Shown: positions 56,881-64,000 of the stretch, piece by piece
Position numbering within the stretch: the stretch's first letter is position 1
How the letters are laid out: each line of letters opens with the position of its first letter
Translations under genes and position numbers: made by a program
Notes under the pieces: generated by a model
What the model was told of the DNA's origin: nothing
Seen by the model: only the letters and a program-made list of their open reading frames with translations
Database searches by the model: none
Origin: Streptomyces sp. NBC_01116
Lineage (GTDB): Bacteria; Actinomycetota; Actinomycetes; Streptomycetales; Streptomycetaceae
NCBI RefSeq assembly: GCF_041435495.1
Contig: NZ_CP108644.1
Coordinates: 2,232,001-2,296,000 of the forward strand
Length of the DNA stretch: 64,000 bases
Direction of reading: 5' to 3'

Positions 56881-58356
56881 TCATCCCGCGGTCGGGGCCT
56901 CGACCGGGAGGTCCGCCGGAGGGCGGGGCCTGCGGTGGTTCGGCAGCCAGATCAGCATCACGACCACCCCGGCCAGCAGGACCCCGGTCGCCGTGCGGAA
57001 GGCCAGCGCGTATCCGGCGGTGACCTCGGCCGCGTCGCCGGAACCCGCGGTGCGCGCGGCGGCGACCGTGGAGAGCACTGAGAGGCCCAGCGCGCCGCCC
57101 ATGGTGCGGGAGGTGTTGATCAGGCCGGAGACGAGCCCGGCGTCGCCCGGGTCAGCGCCGGAGGTGGCGAGCGTGGCGAGCGGCGTGGAGGCGAGACCGG
57201 CCCCGGCCATCATCAGGACGCCGGGCAGGCAGATGGCGGTGAGGTAGGAGCCCTCCACGCCCATCGTGGACTGCCAGCCGAAGCCCGCGGCCGTGATCAG
57301 GACCCCGGCGACGGCGAGGCTCTTCGCCCCGGTGCGCACCATGAGGCGGGGGGCGAGCTTGGAGCCGATGATCACGGCGACCGAGGTCGGCATCATCGCG
57401 AGGCCGGCCCGCAACGGCGTGTAGCCCAGGACGTTCTGGGCGTACACGGTCATGAAGTACCACATGGAGAAGGTGGCCGACCCCATGAGCAGCATCGACA
57501 CGTTGGCCGAGGACACGGCCCGTACGGAGAACACGCGCAGCGGGATCAGCGGGACGGCGGTCCGCGCCTCGACCAGCACGAAGGCGGCCAGCAGCACGAC
57601 TCCGGAGAGCAGCGGCACGAGGGTGGCGGCGGCCGCCCAGCCCTCGACCTCGGTCTGGACGATGCCGTACGCGACGGCGGCGAGGCCCGCGGTGACGAGG
57701 ACCGCGCCCAGGAAGTCGATGCGGCGGCGGTCGCCCGCGCGGCCCTCGGTGATCCGCAGGGCGGCGGCGACCAGGACGACCGCGCCGATGGGCACGTTGA
57801 TCAGGAGGACCCAGCGCCAGGAGAGGGCGTCGGTGAGGAACCCGCCGATGAGCCCGCCGGCCGCGCCGCCGCCCGCGCCGACCGCCATCCAGGTGCCGAT
57901 GGCCTTCGTCCGGGCCGGCCCCTCGGGCACGGCCGCGGTGAGGATGGTGAGGGTGGCGGGAGCCAGCACGGCGGCCCCGAGGCCCTGTGCGGCGCGGGCG
58001 GCGAGGAGCTGCCAGCCCTCCTGGGCGAGGCCGCCCGCGAGGGAGGCGGCGGTGAAGACGCCGAGCCCGACGAGGAACATCAGCTTGCGCCCGTAGATGT
58101 CGGCGGCCCGCCCGCCCAGCAGCATGAACCCGGCGAACGCGATCGAGTAGGCGTTGACGACCCACTGGAGGCCCCCCGCGCTCAGCCCCAGGTCGGCCCG
58201 CATCGAGGGCAGGGCCACGTTGACGACGGAGACGTCGAGGACGACGAGGAACTGGCCGGTGCAGGCGGCGAGCACGACCGCCCAGGTGCTGGGCCGTATT
58301 CGGGAGGCGGTCGGCGGGGCGGAGACGGGCGCGGAGACGTCAGGCATGGAGGTCAT
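56881..58356 (-). CDS. MFS drug exporter, DHA2 family
   Basis: The 491-residue exporter has about 14 membrane segments. Motifs are VVLDVSVVNVALPSM in helix 1, FAGFMLLGGRAADIYGRKLMFLVG (motif A), GAGGGAAGGLIGGFLTDALSWRWVLLINVPIG (motif C and following) and LINTSRTMGGALGLSVLS. The ATG at 58356 and one at 58347 are both possible starts. It precedes the hydratase set on the same strand, but a 301-base gap with a palindrome lies between, so it is probably a separate unit. It is divergent from the BCCT gene. Confidence 0.92.
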   Translation of the reverse strand: MTSMPDVSAPVSAPPTASRIRPSTWAVVLAACTGQFLVVLDVSVVNVALPSMRADLGLSAGGLQWVVNAYSIAFAGFMLLGGRAADIYGRKLMFLVGLGVFTAASLAGGLAQEGWQLLAARAAQGLGAAVLAPATLTILTAAVPEGPARTKAIGTWMAVGAGGGAAGGLIGGFLTDALSWRWVLLINVPIGAVVLVAAALRITEGRAGDRRRIDFLGAVLVTAGLAAVAYGIVQTEVEGWAAAATLVPLLSGVVLLAAFVLVEARTAVPLIPLRVFSVRAVSSANVSMLLMGSATFSMWYFMTVYAQNVLGYTPLRAGLAMMPTSVAVIIGSKLAPRLMVRTGAKSLAVAGVLITAAGFGWQSTMGVEGSYLTAICLPGVLMMAGAGLASTPLATLATSGADPGDAGLVSGLINTSRTMGGALGLSVLSTVAAARTAGSGDAAEVTAGYALAFRTATGVLLAGVVVMLIWLPNHRRPRPPADLPVEAPTAG

Positions 58357-58485
58357 GGTCCCAGGCGGTGAACGGGCCGTACATCAGATATCGGGAGCCA
58401 CTCCCCCGACGCCGGCCGCCGGACACCGGCCGTCGGCGCGGCACATCCCCCATATCACCCCATACGCCCCGCATAGTGGTGCGCT

Positions 58486-60267
58486 ATGAGTACGGAGAAC
58501 CCTCACCTGCCCCCCGGCCGGTCTTCCTCCGGCCCCGCGGATCCCGGTGCGGCTCCCGGGACGGACTCCTCACCGGACCGGGTCGTGGTGACGATCGGGG
58601 CGCTGGGCGTCATCGGGGTCGTCCTGTGGGCGGCCCTCGGCAAGGACACCTTCGAGAGCACCTCGGACGCGGCCCTGCCCTGGGTGCTCGACAACTTCGC
58701 GTGGCTCTTCGTCATCGCCGCCGACGTCTTCCTGGTGCTGTGCCTCGTGATCGCCTTCAGCCGCTACGGCCGGATCCGGCTCAGCAGGGACGACTCCCCG
58801 CCGGAGTTCTCGGACTTCTCGTGGATCGCGATGATGTTCAGCGCGGGCATGGGCATCGGGCTGATCTTCTACGGCGTCGGGGAGCCCGTCGCGCACTACC
58901 TGAGCCCGCCGCCCTCCAGCGGGGCCGAGCCGCAGACGGCGGGCGCCGCGAGCGCCGCCATGGAGTACTCCTTCTTCCACTGGACCCTGACTCCGTGGGC
59001 GATCTACGGCATCGTGGGCCTGGCACTGGGCTACGCGAGCTTCCGCAAGGGGCGGGGCAACCGGTTGAGCGCCGTGTTCGTCCCCCTCATCGGCGAACGC
59101 AGGGCGGACGGCGTCTTCGGCAAGGTGCTGGACCTGCTCGCCGTCTTCGCCACGGTCTTCGGCACCGCGACGAGCCTGGGGCTCGGCGCTCTCCAGATCG
59201 CCATCGGGCTGGATCTGACGGCGGGCCTCGACCAGAGCACCGGCGTCGAGCTGGTGGTCATCGCCGTGCTCAGCGCGGCCTTCGTGGTCTCCGCCTTCAC
59301 CGGCCTGCACGGCGGGGTGAAGTGGCTCAGCTCGATCAACCTCGTCGTGGCCGCGGCCCTCATGGTCTTCGTCTTCGTCGCGGGTCCGACCGTCTACCTC
59401 CTGGACGTGCTGCCGTCCTCGGTCGGAGGCTATCTGGACCAGCTCCTGCCCATGGCCTCGCGCACCGGCGCCTTCGGCGACCAGAGCTGGCTGGGCGCCT
59501 GGACGATCTTCTACTGGGCCTGGTGGCTGTCCTGGGCGCCCTTCGTCGGCACCTTCATCGCGCGGATCTCCAAGGGCCGCACGATCCGCGAGTTCCTGCT
59601 CGCCGTGCTGCTCGTGCCGAGCGGGGCGACCGCCCTGTGGTTCGTGGTGCTCGGCGGGACCGGCATCCGCCTCGCGGAGACGGGCGTCGTCGACATGGCC
59701 GAGAAGTCGGAGGAGGGGACGGAGGCGACGCTGTTCGCGATGCTCGACGCCCTGCCGGTCAGCACGGTGACCGCCTGGGTCGCGATGATCCTGATCATGA
59801 TGTACTTCGTCACCAGCGCGGACTCCGCCTCCCTGGTCATGGGTTCGCTGACCAGCAGGGGCGCCCTGCACCCGAGGCGCTGGCTGGTCGTCACCTGGGG
59901 CCTCCTCATGGCGGCGGTCGCGGCGGCGCTGCTGGTGGCCGGCGGCCTGGAGTCCCTGCAGAGCGCGACGATCCTGGTGGCCCTGCCCTTCGTCGTGGTG
60001 ATGCTCTTCCTGTGCTGGTCCCTGCTGCGGGAGCTGCGCAGCGACCCCGGCGCCGGGCCGGGACGCAGCGAGGGCCTGCACGGTGTGCGCGACGCGGTGC
60101 GCGTCATGGTCGGCGAGGAGCTGGGCAACCAGCCGGGGGCCCGCCACCGCCATCTGCGTCGCGCGGCCACGGCCCGTACGACGAACGCCGAGGACGACCG
60201 GGACGACCGGGACGACCGGGGCAGGCAGGGCCGCGAGGAGGACGGGCCCTCCGGGCGGGAGAGCTGA
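58486..60267 (+). CDS. BCCT family betaine/choline/carnitine transporter
   Basis: The 593-residue transporter is of the BCCT family, which takes up glycine betaine, choline or carnitine, driven by Na+ or H+. About 12 membrane segments are seen, with the conserved MMFSAGMGIGLIFYGVGEPVAHY, the substrate-site Trp region WTIFYWAWWLSWAPFVGTFIARISKGRTIREF and MYFVTSADSASLVMG. A 25-residue Pro/Ser-rich N-terminus and a long charged C-terminal tail, with Asp/Arg runs (EDDRDDRDDRGRQ), are present and may sense osmolality. The start ATG at 58486 has an AGTACGGAG context. It ends just before a small tandem repeat. Confidence 0.92.
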   Translation: MSTENPHLPPGRSSSGPADPGAAPGTDSSPDRVVVTIGALGVIGVVLWAALGKDTFESTSDAALPWVLDNFAWLFVIAADVFLVLCLVIAFSRYGRIRLSRDDSPPEFSDFSWIAMMFSAGMGIGLIFYGVGEPVAHYLSPPPSSGAEPQTAGAASAAMEYSFFHWTLTPWAIYGIVGLALGYASFRKGRGNRLSAVFVPLIGERRADGVFGKVLDLLAVFATVFGTATSLGLGALQIAIGLDLTAGLDQSTGVELVVIAVLSAAFVVSAFTGLHGGVKWLSSINLVVAAALMVFVFVAGPTVYLLDVLPSSVGGYLDQLLPMASRTGAFGDQSWLGAWTIFYWAWWLSWAPFVGTFIARISKGRTIREFLLAVLLVPSGATALWFVVLGGTGIRLAETGVVDMAEKSEEGTEATLFAMLDALPVSTVTAWVAMILIMMYFVTSADSASLVMGSLTSRGALHPRRWLVVTWGLLMAAVAAALLVAGGLESLQSATILVALPFVVVMLFLCWSLLRELRSDPGAGPGRSEGLHGVRDAVRVMVGEELGNQPGARHRHLRRAATARTTNAEDDRDDRDDRGRQGREEDGPSGRES

Positions 60268-60286
60268 CGATCGGTGCGGGGCCCGG

Positions 60287-60325
60287 GGGAAGTGGCCCCG
60301 GGAAGTGGCCCCGGGAAGTGGCCCC
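60287..60325. repeat. 13-base tandem repeat, three copies
   Basis: GGGAAGTGGCCCC is repeated three times without change between the BCCT stop and the stop of the thiolase gene. Each unit has a small internal dyad (GGG/CCC), so it may act as a bidirectional terminator for the convergent genes. Confidence 0.75.
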
Positions 60326-60342
60326 GGGCACGGGGCCCGGCC

Positions 60343-61536
60343 TCAGCCGCGCCGCAGCAGGGTGACCACCGCCGCCCCGCCGAGGCCGATGTTGTGGGCG
60401 AGGGCGGTCCGTGCGCCGGGGACCTGGCGGGCGCCGGCCTCGCCGCGCAGCTGCCAGGTCAGCTCGGCGGCCTGGGCGATGCCGGTGGCGCCCAGTGGGT
60501 GCCCCTTGGAGATGAGCCCGCCGGACGGGTTCACGACCCACCGCCCGCCGTAGGTGGTCGCCCCGGACTCGACGAGCTTGCCCGACTCCCCCTCGCCGCA
60601 CAGGCCCAGCGCCTCGTAGGTGAGGAGTTCGTTGACGGAGAAGCAGTCGTGCAGCTCGATGACGTCGAGATCGTCCGGGCCGAGGCCGGAGGCGGTGTAG
60701 ACCTGCTGGGCGGCGGCCCTGGACATCGGGGCCCCGACCGCGTCGATGCAGCTGCCGGAGGCGAAGGAGGCCCCGGTGTCGGTGGTCATGGCCTGGGCGG
60801 CGATCTCCACCGCCCGCTCCCCCAGACCGTGCCGCTCGACGAACCGCTCGGAGACGACGACGGCCGCCGCCGCCCCGTCGGAGGTGGGCGAGCACTGGAG
60901 TTTGGTGAGGGGGCGGTGGACGGTGCGGGCGGCGAGGACCTCCTCGACCGTGTACGGGTCCTGGAACTGGGCGTACGGGTTGTTCACGGAGTGCCGGTGG
61001 TTCTTGGCCCCGACCGCCGCGAGCTGCGCGGGCGTCGTCCCGTACCGCTCCATGTGCTCACGGGCCGCGTTGCCGAAGATCTGGGCGGTGGGCGGGGACA
61101 TCTCGAAGCCGTGGGCGGCGGCCATGATCCCGTAGTGCCGGGCGACGGGCGAGGCCGCGAAGTCGCCGCCGGCGTCCGCTCCGCCGCCCAGCGAGCCGCG
61201 GGCCATCTTCTCGAAGCCGACGGCGAGGACGCAGTCGCTGCCGCCGCCCTCGACGAACTGCCGGGCCAGCATCAGGGCGGTGGAGCCGGTGGCGCAGTTG
61301 TTGTTGACGTTGTAGACGGGGACGCCGGTCAGGCCCAGTTCGTAGACGGCCCGCTGCCCGGCGGTGGAGGCCTGGAAGCAGTAGCCGACGGGGACCTGTT
61401 CGACCTGGTCGTAGCGGACGCCCGCGTCGTCCAGGGCGGCGGTGCCCGCCTCGCGGACCATGTCCCAGTACTGCCAGTCACGGGTCTCGGGCTTCTCGAA
61501 CGTGGTCATGCCGACGCCGACGATGTAGGCCTTCAT
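60343..61536 (-). CDS. SCP-x-like thiolase / lipid-transfer protein
   Basis: The 397-residue protein is a thiolase of the sterol-carrier (SCP-x, Ltp) group, which cleaves or retro-condenses branched 3-oxoacyl-CoA, for example in sterol side chains. Visible motifs are [17 protein letters not shown], the nucleophilic Cys in [19 protein letters not shown] (about residue 89), [21 protein letters not shown] and [20 protein letters not shown] with His near residue 345. The C-terminal Cys of ordinary thiolases is missing, as is common in Ltp proteins. The start ATG at 61536 lies 29 bases after the acyl-CoA dehydrogenase stop, so the two are one transcript. Confidence 0.9.
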   Translation of the reverse strand: MKAYIVGVGMTTFEKPETRDWQYWDMVREAGTAALDDAGVRYDQVEQVPVGYCFQASTAGQRAVYELGLTGVPVYNVNNNCATGSTALMLARQFVEGGGSDCVLAVGFEKMARGSLGGGADAGGDFAASPVARHYGIMAAAHGFEMSPPTAQIFGNAAREHMERYGTTPAQLAAVGAKNHRHSVNNPYAQFQDPYTVEEVLAARTVHRPLTKLQCSPTSDGAAAAVVVSERFVERHGLGERAVEIAAQAMTTDTGASFASGSCIDAVGAPMSRAAAQQVYTASGLGPDDLDVIELHDCFSVNELLTYEALGLCGEGESGKLVESGATTYGGRWVVNPSGGLISKGHPLGATGIAQAAELTWQLRGEAGARQVPGARTALAHNIGLGGAAVVTLLRRG

Positions 61537-61564
61537 GGTCAGACTCCTCTTGTTGTCCGTGCGG

Positions 61565-63877
61565 TCAGTCCCGGGGGAGGCCGAGGATGCGTTCGGCGAC
61601 GACGTTGAGCTGGATCTGGGTGGTGCCGCCCGCGATGGTCAGGCAGCGGGACATCAGGAAGCCGTGGAGGGCCCGCTCCCCCGCCGCCGGTTCGTCCACC
61701 GCGCCGTCCGGGCCGAGGAGTTCGAGGGTGAGTTCGGCGACCTTCTGCTGGTGGAGGGTCTGGACGAGCTTGCGGACCGAGGCCCCGGCGCCCGGTTCGC
61801 GGCCGGAGACCTGCTGGAGGGTGGTGCGCAGGTGGACGCAGGCCAGCGCGTGCGCCTCGGCGGCCAGCGCGCCGATCCGGGTGCGGGTCGCCCCGTCCAG
61901 CCCGGCCGAGCGGGCGATCAGGGCTTCGAGCCCGCTGTCGAAGGTCATCTGGTCGGCCATGTGGACGCGTTCGTTGCCCAGGGTGTTGCGGGCGACCCGC
62001 CAGCCGCCGCCGACCTCGCCGACGACGGCGTCGGCGGGCAGCAGGACGTCGTCGAAGTACACCTCGTTGAAGAGGGCCTCGCCGGTGATCTCCTTGAGCG
62101 GGCGGATGTCGATGCCCTCGGCGTTCCTCATGTCGACCAGGAAGTAGGTGAGCCCGCGGTGCTTGGGGGCGTCCGGGTCGGTGCGGGCCAGCAGGATGCC
62201 GTGGTCGGCGGTGCGGGCTGCGCTCGTCCAGACCTTCTGCCCGGTGATCCGCCACCCCTCGTCGGTCCGTACCGCCCGGGTGCGCAGCGCGGCGAGGTCG
62301 GAACCGGCCTCGGGCTCCGAGAAGAGCTGGCACCACTGGAGGTCGCCGCGCAGGGTGGCCGGCAGATAGCGCTCCCGCTGCTCCTCGGTTCCGTACGCGA
62401 TGAGGGACGGCACCACCCAGGTGGCGATGGACAGATCGCTGAGGCGGATGCCCTGTTCCCTCGACTCCTGCTGGATCGCCAGTTGCCGTACGGGCCCCGC
62501 GTCCAGTCCGTACGGGGCGGGGAGGTGCGGGGCGGCGTAGCCGGTGGCGGCGAGGGCGCGGCGGGCCTCGGCCGGCGCCAGGCCCCGGGCGGCAATGAGG
62601 TGGGGGCGGGCGTCGGCGCGGTGGCCGGCGGCCTCGGCGGGCAGTTCCAGGGCGAGTTCGCGGCGGGCTCCGGCCTCGGCGAGGCGGACGGCGCGCAGCC
62701 GGTGCGCGTCGGCGGCGCCGAGGAGCTGGCGGGCGAGGACGGCCCGGCGCAGCTGGAGGTGGGCGTCGTGCTCCCAGGTGAAGCCGATGCCGCCGAGGAT
62801 CTGGATGGCGTCCTTGGCGCAGGTGTACGCGGCCTCGGGCGCGGTGGCGGCGGCGAGCGCCGCGGTGAGCCCGAGCGCCCCGGGCCCCGCCCCGCCGCTC
62901 TCCTCGGCGGCGTGGGCGCCCTCCTCGGCGGCGCGGGCGGATTCGTCGGCGGCGCGGGCGGACTCGTCGGCGGCGCGGGCCGCGTCCCAGGTGAGGGCGC
63001 GGGCCTGTTCGAGGCGGACGAGCATGTCGGCGCAGAGGTGCTTGACGGCCTGGAACGCGCCGATGGGCCGCCCGAACTGCTCGCGTAAGGAGGCGTGTTC
63101 GACGGCGGTGTCCAGGCTCCGGGCGGCGCTCCCGCAGGCGTCGGCGGCGAGGAGGACGGCGGCCAGGTCGCGGACGAGCGCGGAGTCCAGGGGCAGCACC
63201 CGCTGTGCCGGTACGGGGACGGCGTCGGCGCGCACCTCGGCGGTGGGCCGGGTCGGGTCGACGCTGCGGTGCGGGCGCACGGCGATCCCCTCGGCCCCGG
63301 CGTCCACGAGGAACCAGCGCTCGCCGTCGGGCGTGGCGGCGGGCAGCAGGAGCAGGTCGGCCGCCTGGGCGGTCAGGACGGGCGGGGCGGTGCCGTCGAG
63401 CCGGTGGCCGCCCTCGGCCGGGGTGGCGGTGAGGGTGCCGGGCGCGAGGGCGACGGCGGCGGTGCGGTCTCCCGCGGCGAGCTCCCGGAGCGGGCCGACC
63501 GACGCCCCGGCCCCGGCGGCCACCGCGTGGCGCAGCACCGCGGAGGTGAGCGCGGTCGCGAGGTAGGGGCCGGGCAGCGAGGCGTACGCGGCCTCCTCCA
63601 GGACGACGGCGAGGTCGAGGAGCCCCCCGCCGCCGCCTCCGTACGCCTCGGGCAGATGGATGCCGGTGAGCCCCTGCGCGGCGAGCCCCTCCCAGTGGGC
63701 CGGGCGCGCGCCGGGGGCGGCGGGGCTCCCCGCGTCGAGGATCCTGCGCACCTCGCCGGGTGGTGCGGCGCGGCCCAGCCAGCCCCGCACGGAGTGCGCC
63801 AGGGCGCGGTGCTCCTCGGTGATCCCGATGCCGGTACCGGTGCGGGTGCCTGTGCCTGTGCCTGTGCCGATGCCCAT
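61565..63877 (-). CDS. Fused two-domain acyl-CoA dehydrogenase (FadE34-like)
   Basis: The 770-residue protein contains two acyl-CoA dehydrogenase units, each about 350 residues. The first half ([17 protein letters not shown] to about residue 400) lacks a clear SEPxAGSD but ends with [17 protein letters not shown] and [15 protein letters not shown]. The second half has [19 protein letters not shown] near residue 520, [20 protein letters not shown] and [23 protein letters not shown]. Mycobacterial FadE34, which acts on the cholesterol side chain, is also a fused enzyme, of about 711 residues. Near residues 297-325 there is an inserted Ala/Glu/Asp/Arg repeat. The N-terminus [10 protein letters not shown] is encoded by hexamer repeats, so the true start may be downstream. 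A KstR-like site precedes it. Confidence 0.9.
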   Translation of the reverse strand: MGIGTGTGTGTRTGTGIGITEEHRALAHSVRGWLGRAAPPGEVRRILDAGSPAAPGARPAHWEGLAAQGLTGIHLPEAYGGGGGGLLDLAVVLEEAAYASLPGPYLATALTSAVLRHAVAAGAGASVGPLRELAAGDRTAAVALAPGTLTATPAEGGHRLDGTAPPVLTAQAADLLLLPAATPDGERWFLVDAGAEGIAVRPHRSVDPTRPTAEVRADAVPVPAQRVLPLDSALVRDLAAVLLAADACGSAARSLDTAVEHASLREQFGRPIGAFQAVKHLCADMLVRLEQARALTWDAARAADESARAADESARAAEEGAHAAEESGGAGPGALGLTAALAAATAPEAAYTCAKDAIQILGGIGFTWEHDAHLQLRRAVLARQLLGAADAHRLRAVRLAEAGARRELALELPAEAAGHRADARPHLIAARGLAPAEARRALAATGYAAPHLPAPYGLDAGPVRQLAIQQESREQGIRLSDLSIATWVVPSLIAYGTEEQRERYLPATLRGDLQWCQLFSEPEAGSDLAALRTRAVRTDEGWRITGQKVWTSAARTADHGILLARTDPDAPKHRGLTYFLVDMRNAEGIDIRPLKEITGEALFNEVYFDDVLLPADAVVGEVGGGWRVARNTLGNERVHMADQMTFDSGLEALIARSAGLDGATRTRIGALAAEAHALACVHLRTTLQQVSGREPGAGASVRKLVQTLHQQKVAELTLELLGPDGAVDEPAAGERALHGFLMSRCLTIAGGTTQIQLNVVAERILGLPRD
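62901..62985 (-). repeat. Coding 21-base repeats in the acyl-CoA dehydrogenase
   Basis: The sequence GCGGCGCGGGCGGACTCGTC and variants (21-base period) occur three to four times and encode SARAADE-type heptads. The resulting extra helical insert lies near residues 297-325 of the dehydrogenase, in its first domain. Copy number may vary between strains. Confidence 0.7.
63830..63877 (-). repeat. Hexamer repeats at the start of the dehydrogenase gene
   Basis: GGCACA is repeated three times and then degenerates to GGTACC/CGCACC. This encodes the Gly-Thr run at the N-terminus. Because the unit is a multiple of three, changes in number would not shift the frame. Confidence 0.6.
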
Positions 63878-63918
63878 GCGGGTCCTCGCCGGTCGGGGCC
63901 ACTGGAACGGCGCAAGAG

Positions 63919-63932
63919 TAGAACACGTTTCA
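63919..63932. promoter_or_regulatory. KstR-like operator upstream of the fadE/thiolase operon
   Basis: TAGAACACGTTTCA fits TnnAACnnGTTnnA, the mycobacterial KstR operator, at every fixed position. It lies 42 bases before the dehydrogenase start at 63877, a usual distance for a repressor. Together with the site at 56763 it suggests a shared regulator. The remaining bases to the right edge show no recognisable gene. Confidence 0.72.
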
Positions 63933-64000
63933 ATCTGATGGAAGGTCAGGAGACCGTCGGATCCGGGCCGGAATAGGACGCCGCCGGGAAGTGTTCACCA

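Noticed and set aside
63830..63877. Hexamer repeats as a phase-variation switch
   Set aside because: The repeat unit is six bases, so gain or loss keeps the reading frame.
1..64000. tRNA genes, prophage, toxin-antitoxin or antiphage defence system
   Set aside because: I looked for tRNA arms, integrase, capsid, nuclease/helicase defence genes and small toxin pairs and saw nothing convincing by eye.

Overview
The window is a stretch of actinobacterial chromosome, almost certainly Streptomyces. Supporting signs are very high GC (well over 70% by eye, not computed), strong G/C third-position bias, many GTG and TTG starts, a class A RNase P RNA, an AfsR-type regulator, Streptomyces-type intergenic repeats and an LAxTG sortase signal. 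I see no tRNA or rRNA genes, no CRISPR, no intact insertion sequence, no prophage and no polyketide or NRPS cluster.

Layout. 0-4 kb: the start of an MFS exporter with a TetR-type operator, panB, and a DrrAB-like ABC exporter. 4-7.3 kb: a large SARP/NB-ARC/TPR regulator. 7.4-12.2 kb: a site-2 protease-like membrane protein, a small membrane protein, an F420-dependent NADP reductase-like protein, an MFS exporter, and methionine aminopeptidase. 12.2-20.5 kb: a heme acquisition island with heme oxygenase, a PhzF-like protein, two HtaA-domain surface proteins and the heme ABC transporter hmuTUV, with two iron-box-like operators. 20.6-28.4 kb: a lipoprotein, a primase/polymerase-like protein, TetR, DdaH, an Rsm22-like methyltransferase, a membrane-anchored propeller-like protein and a Bcr/CflA exporter. 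28.5-35.3 kb: an oxidoreductase, MFS, PhoD phosphatase, SDR, a secreted LTD-like protein and a second PhzF. 35.3-41 kb: an unknown protein, a palindromic intergenic element, a divergent TetR/MFS pair, two GNATs and a GT2 glycosyltransferase. 41.2-51.6 kb: rnpB, a MerR/membrane protein pair, an RNB ribonuclease, YaaA, KDPG aldolase, a TSUP transporter, the Nif3/zinc-ribbon/RNase H-phosphatase gene set and an iron-siderophore binding lipoprotein. 51.7-53.5 kb: an unknown protein and a hairpin-rich intergenic region. 53.5-63.9 kb: two blocks of CoA-thioester (steroid or branched-chain type) beta-oxidation genes around an MFS and a BCCT transporter.

Working together. HtaA proteins would capture heme at the cell surface, HmuTUV would import it and heme oxygenase would free the iron. 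All are plausibly under a DtxR/DmdR-type iron repressor, as is the siderophore-binding lipoprotein near 51 kb. At the right end, a fused acyl-CoA dehydrogenase, a separate hydratase-2, an MFE-2-type SDR dehydrogenase and an SCP-x-like thiolase together supply all four steps of a peroxisome-like beta-oxidation round. Both blocks carry a palindrome fitting the mycobacterial KstR operator, TnnAACnnGTTnnA.
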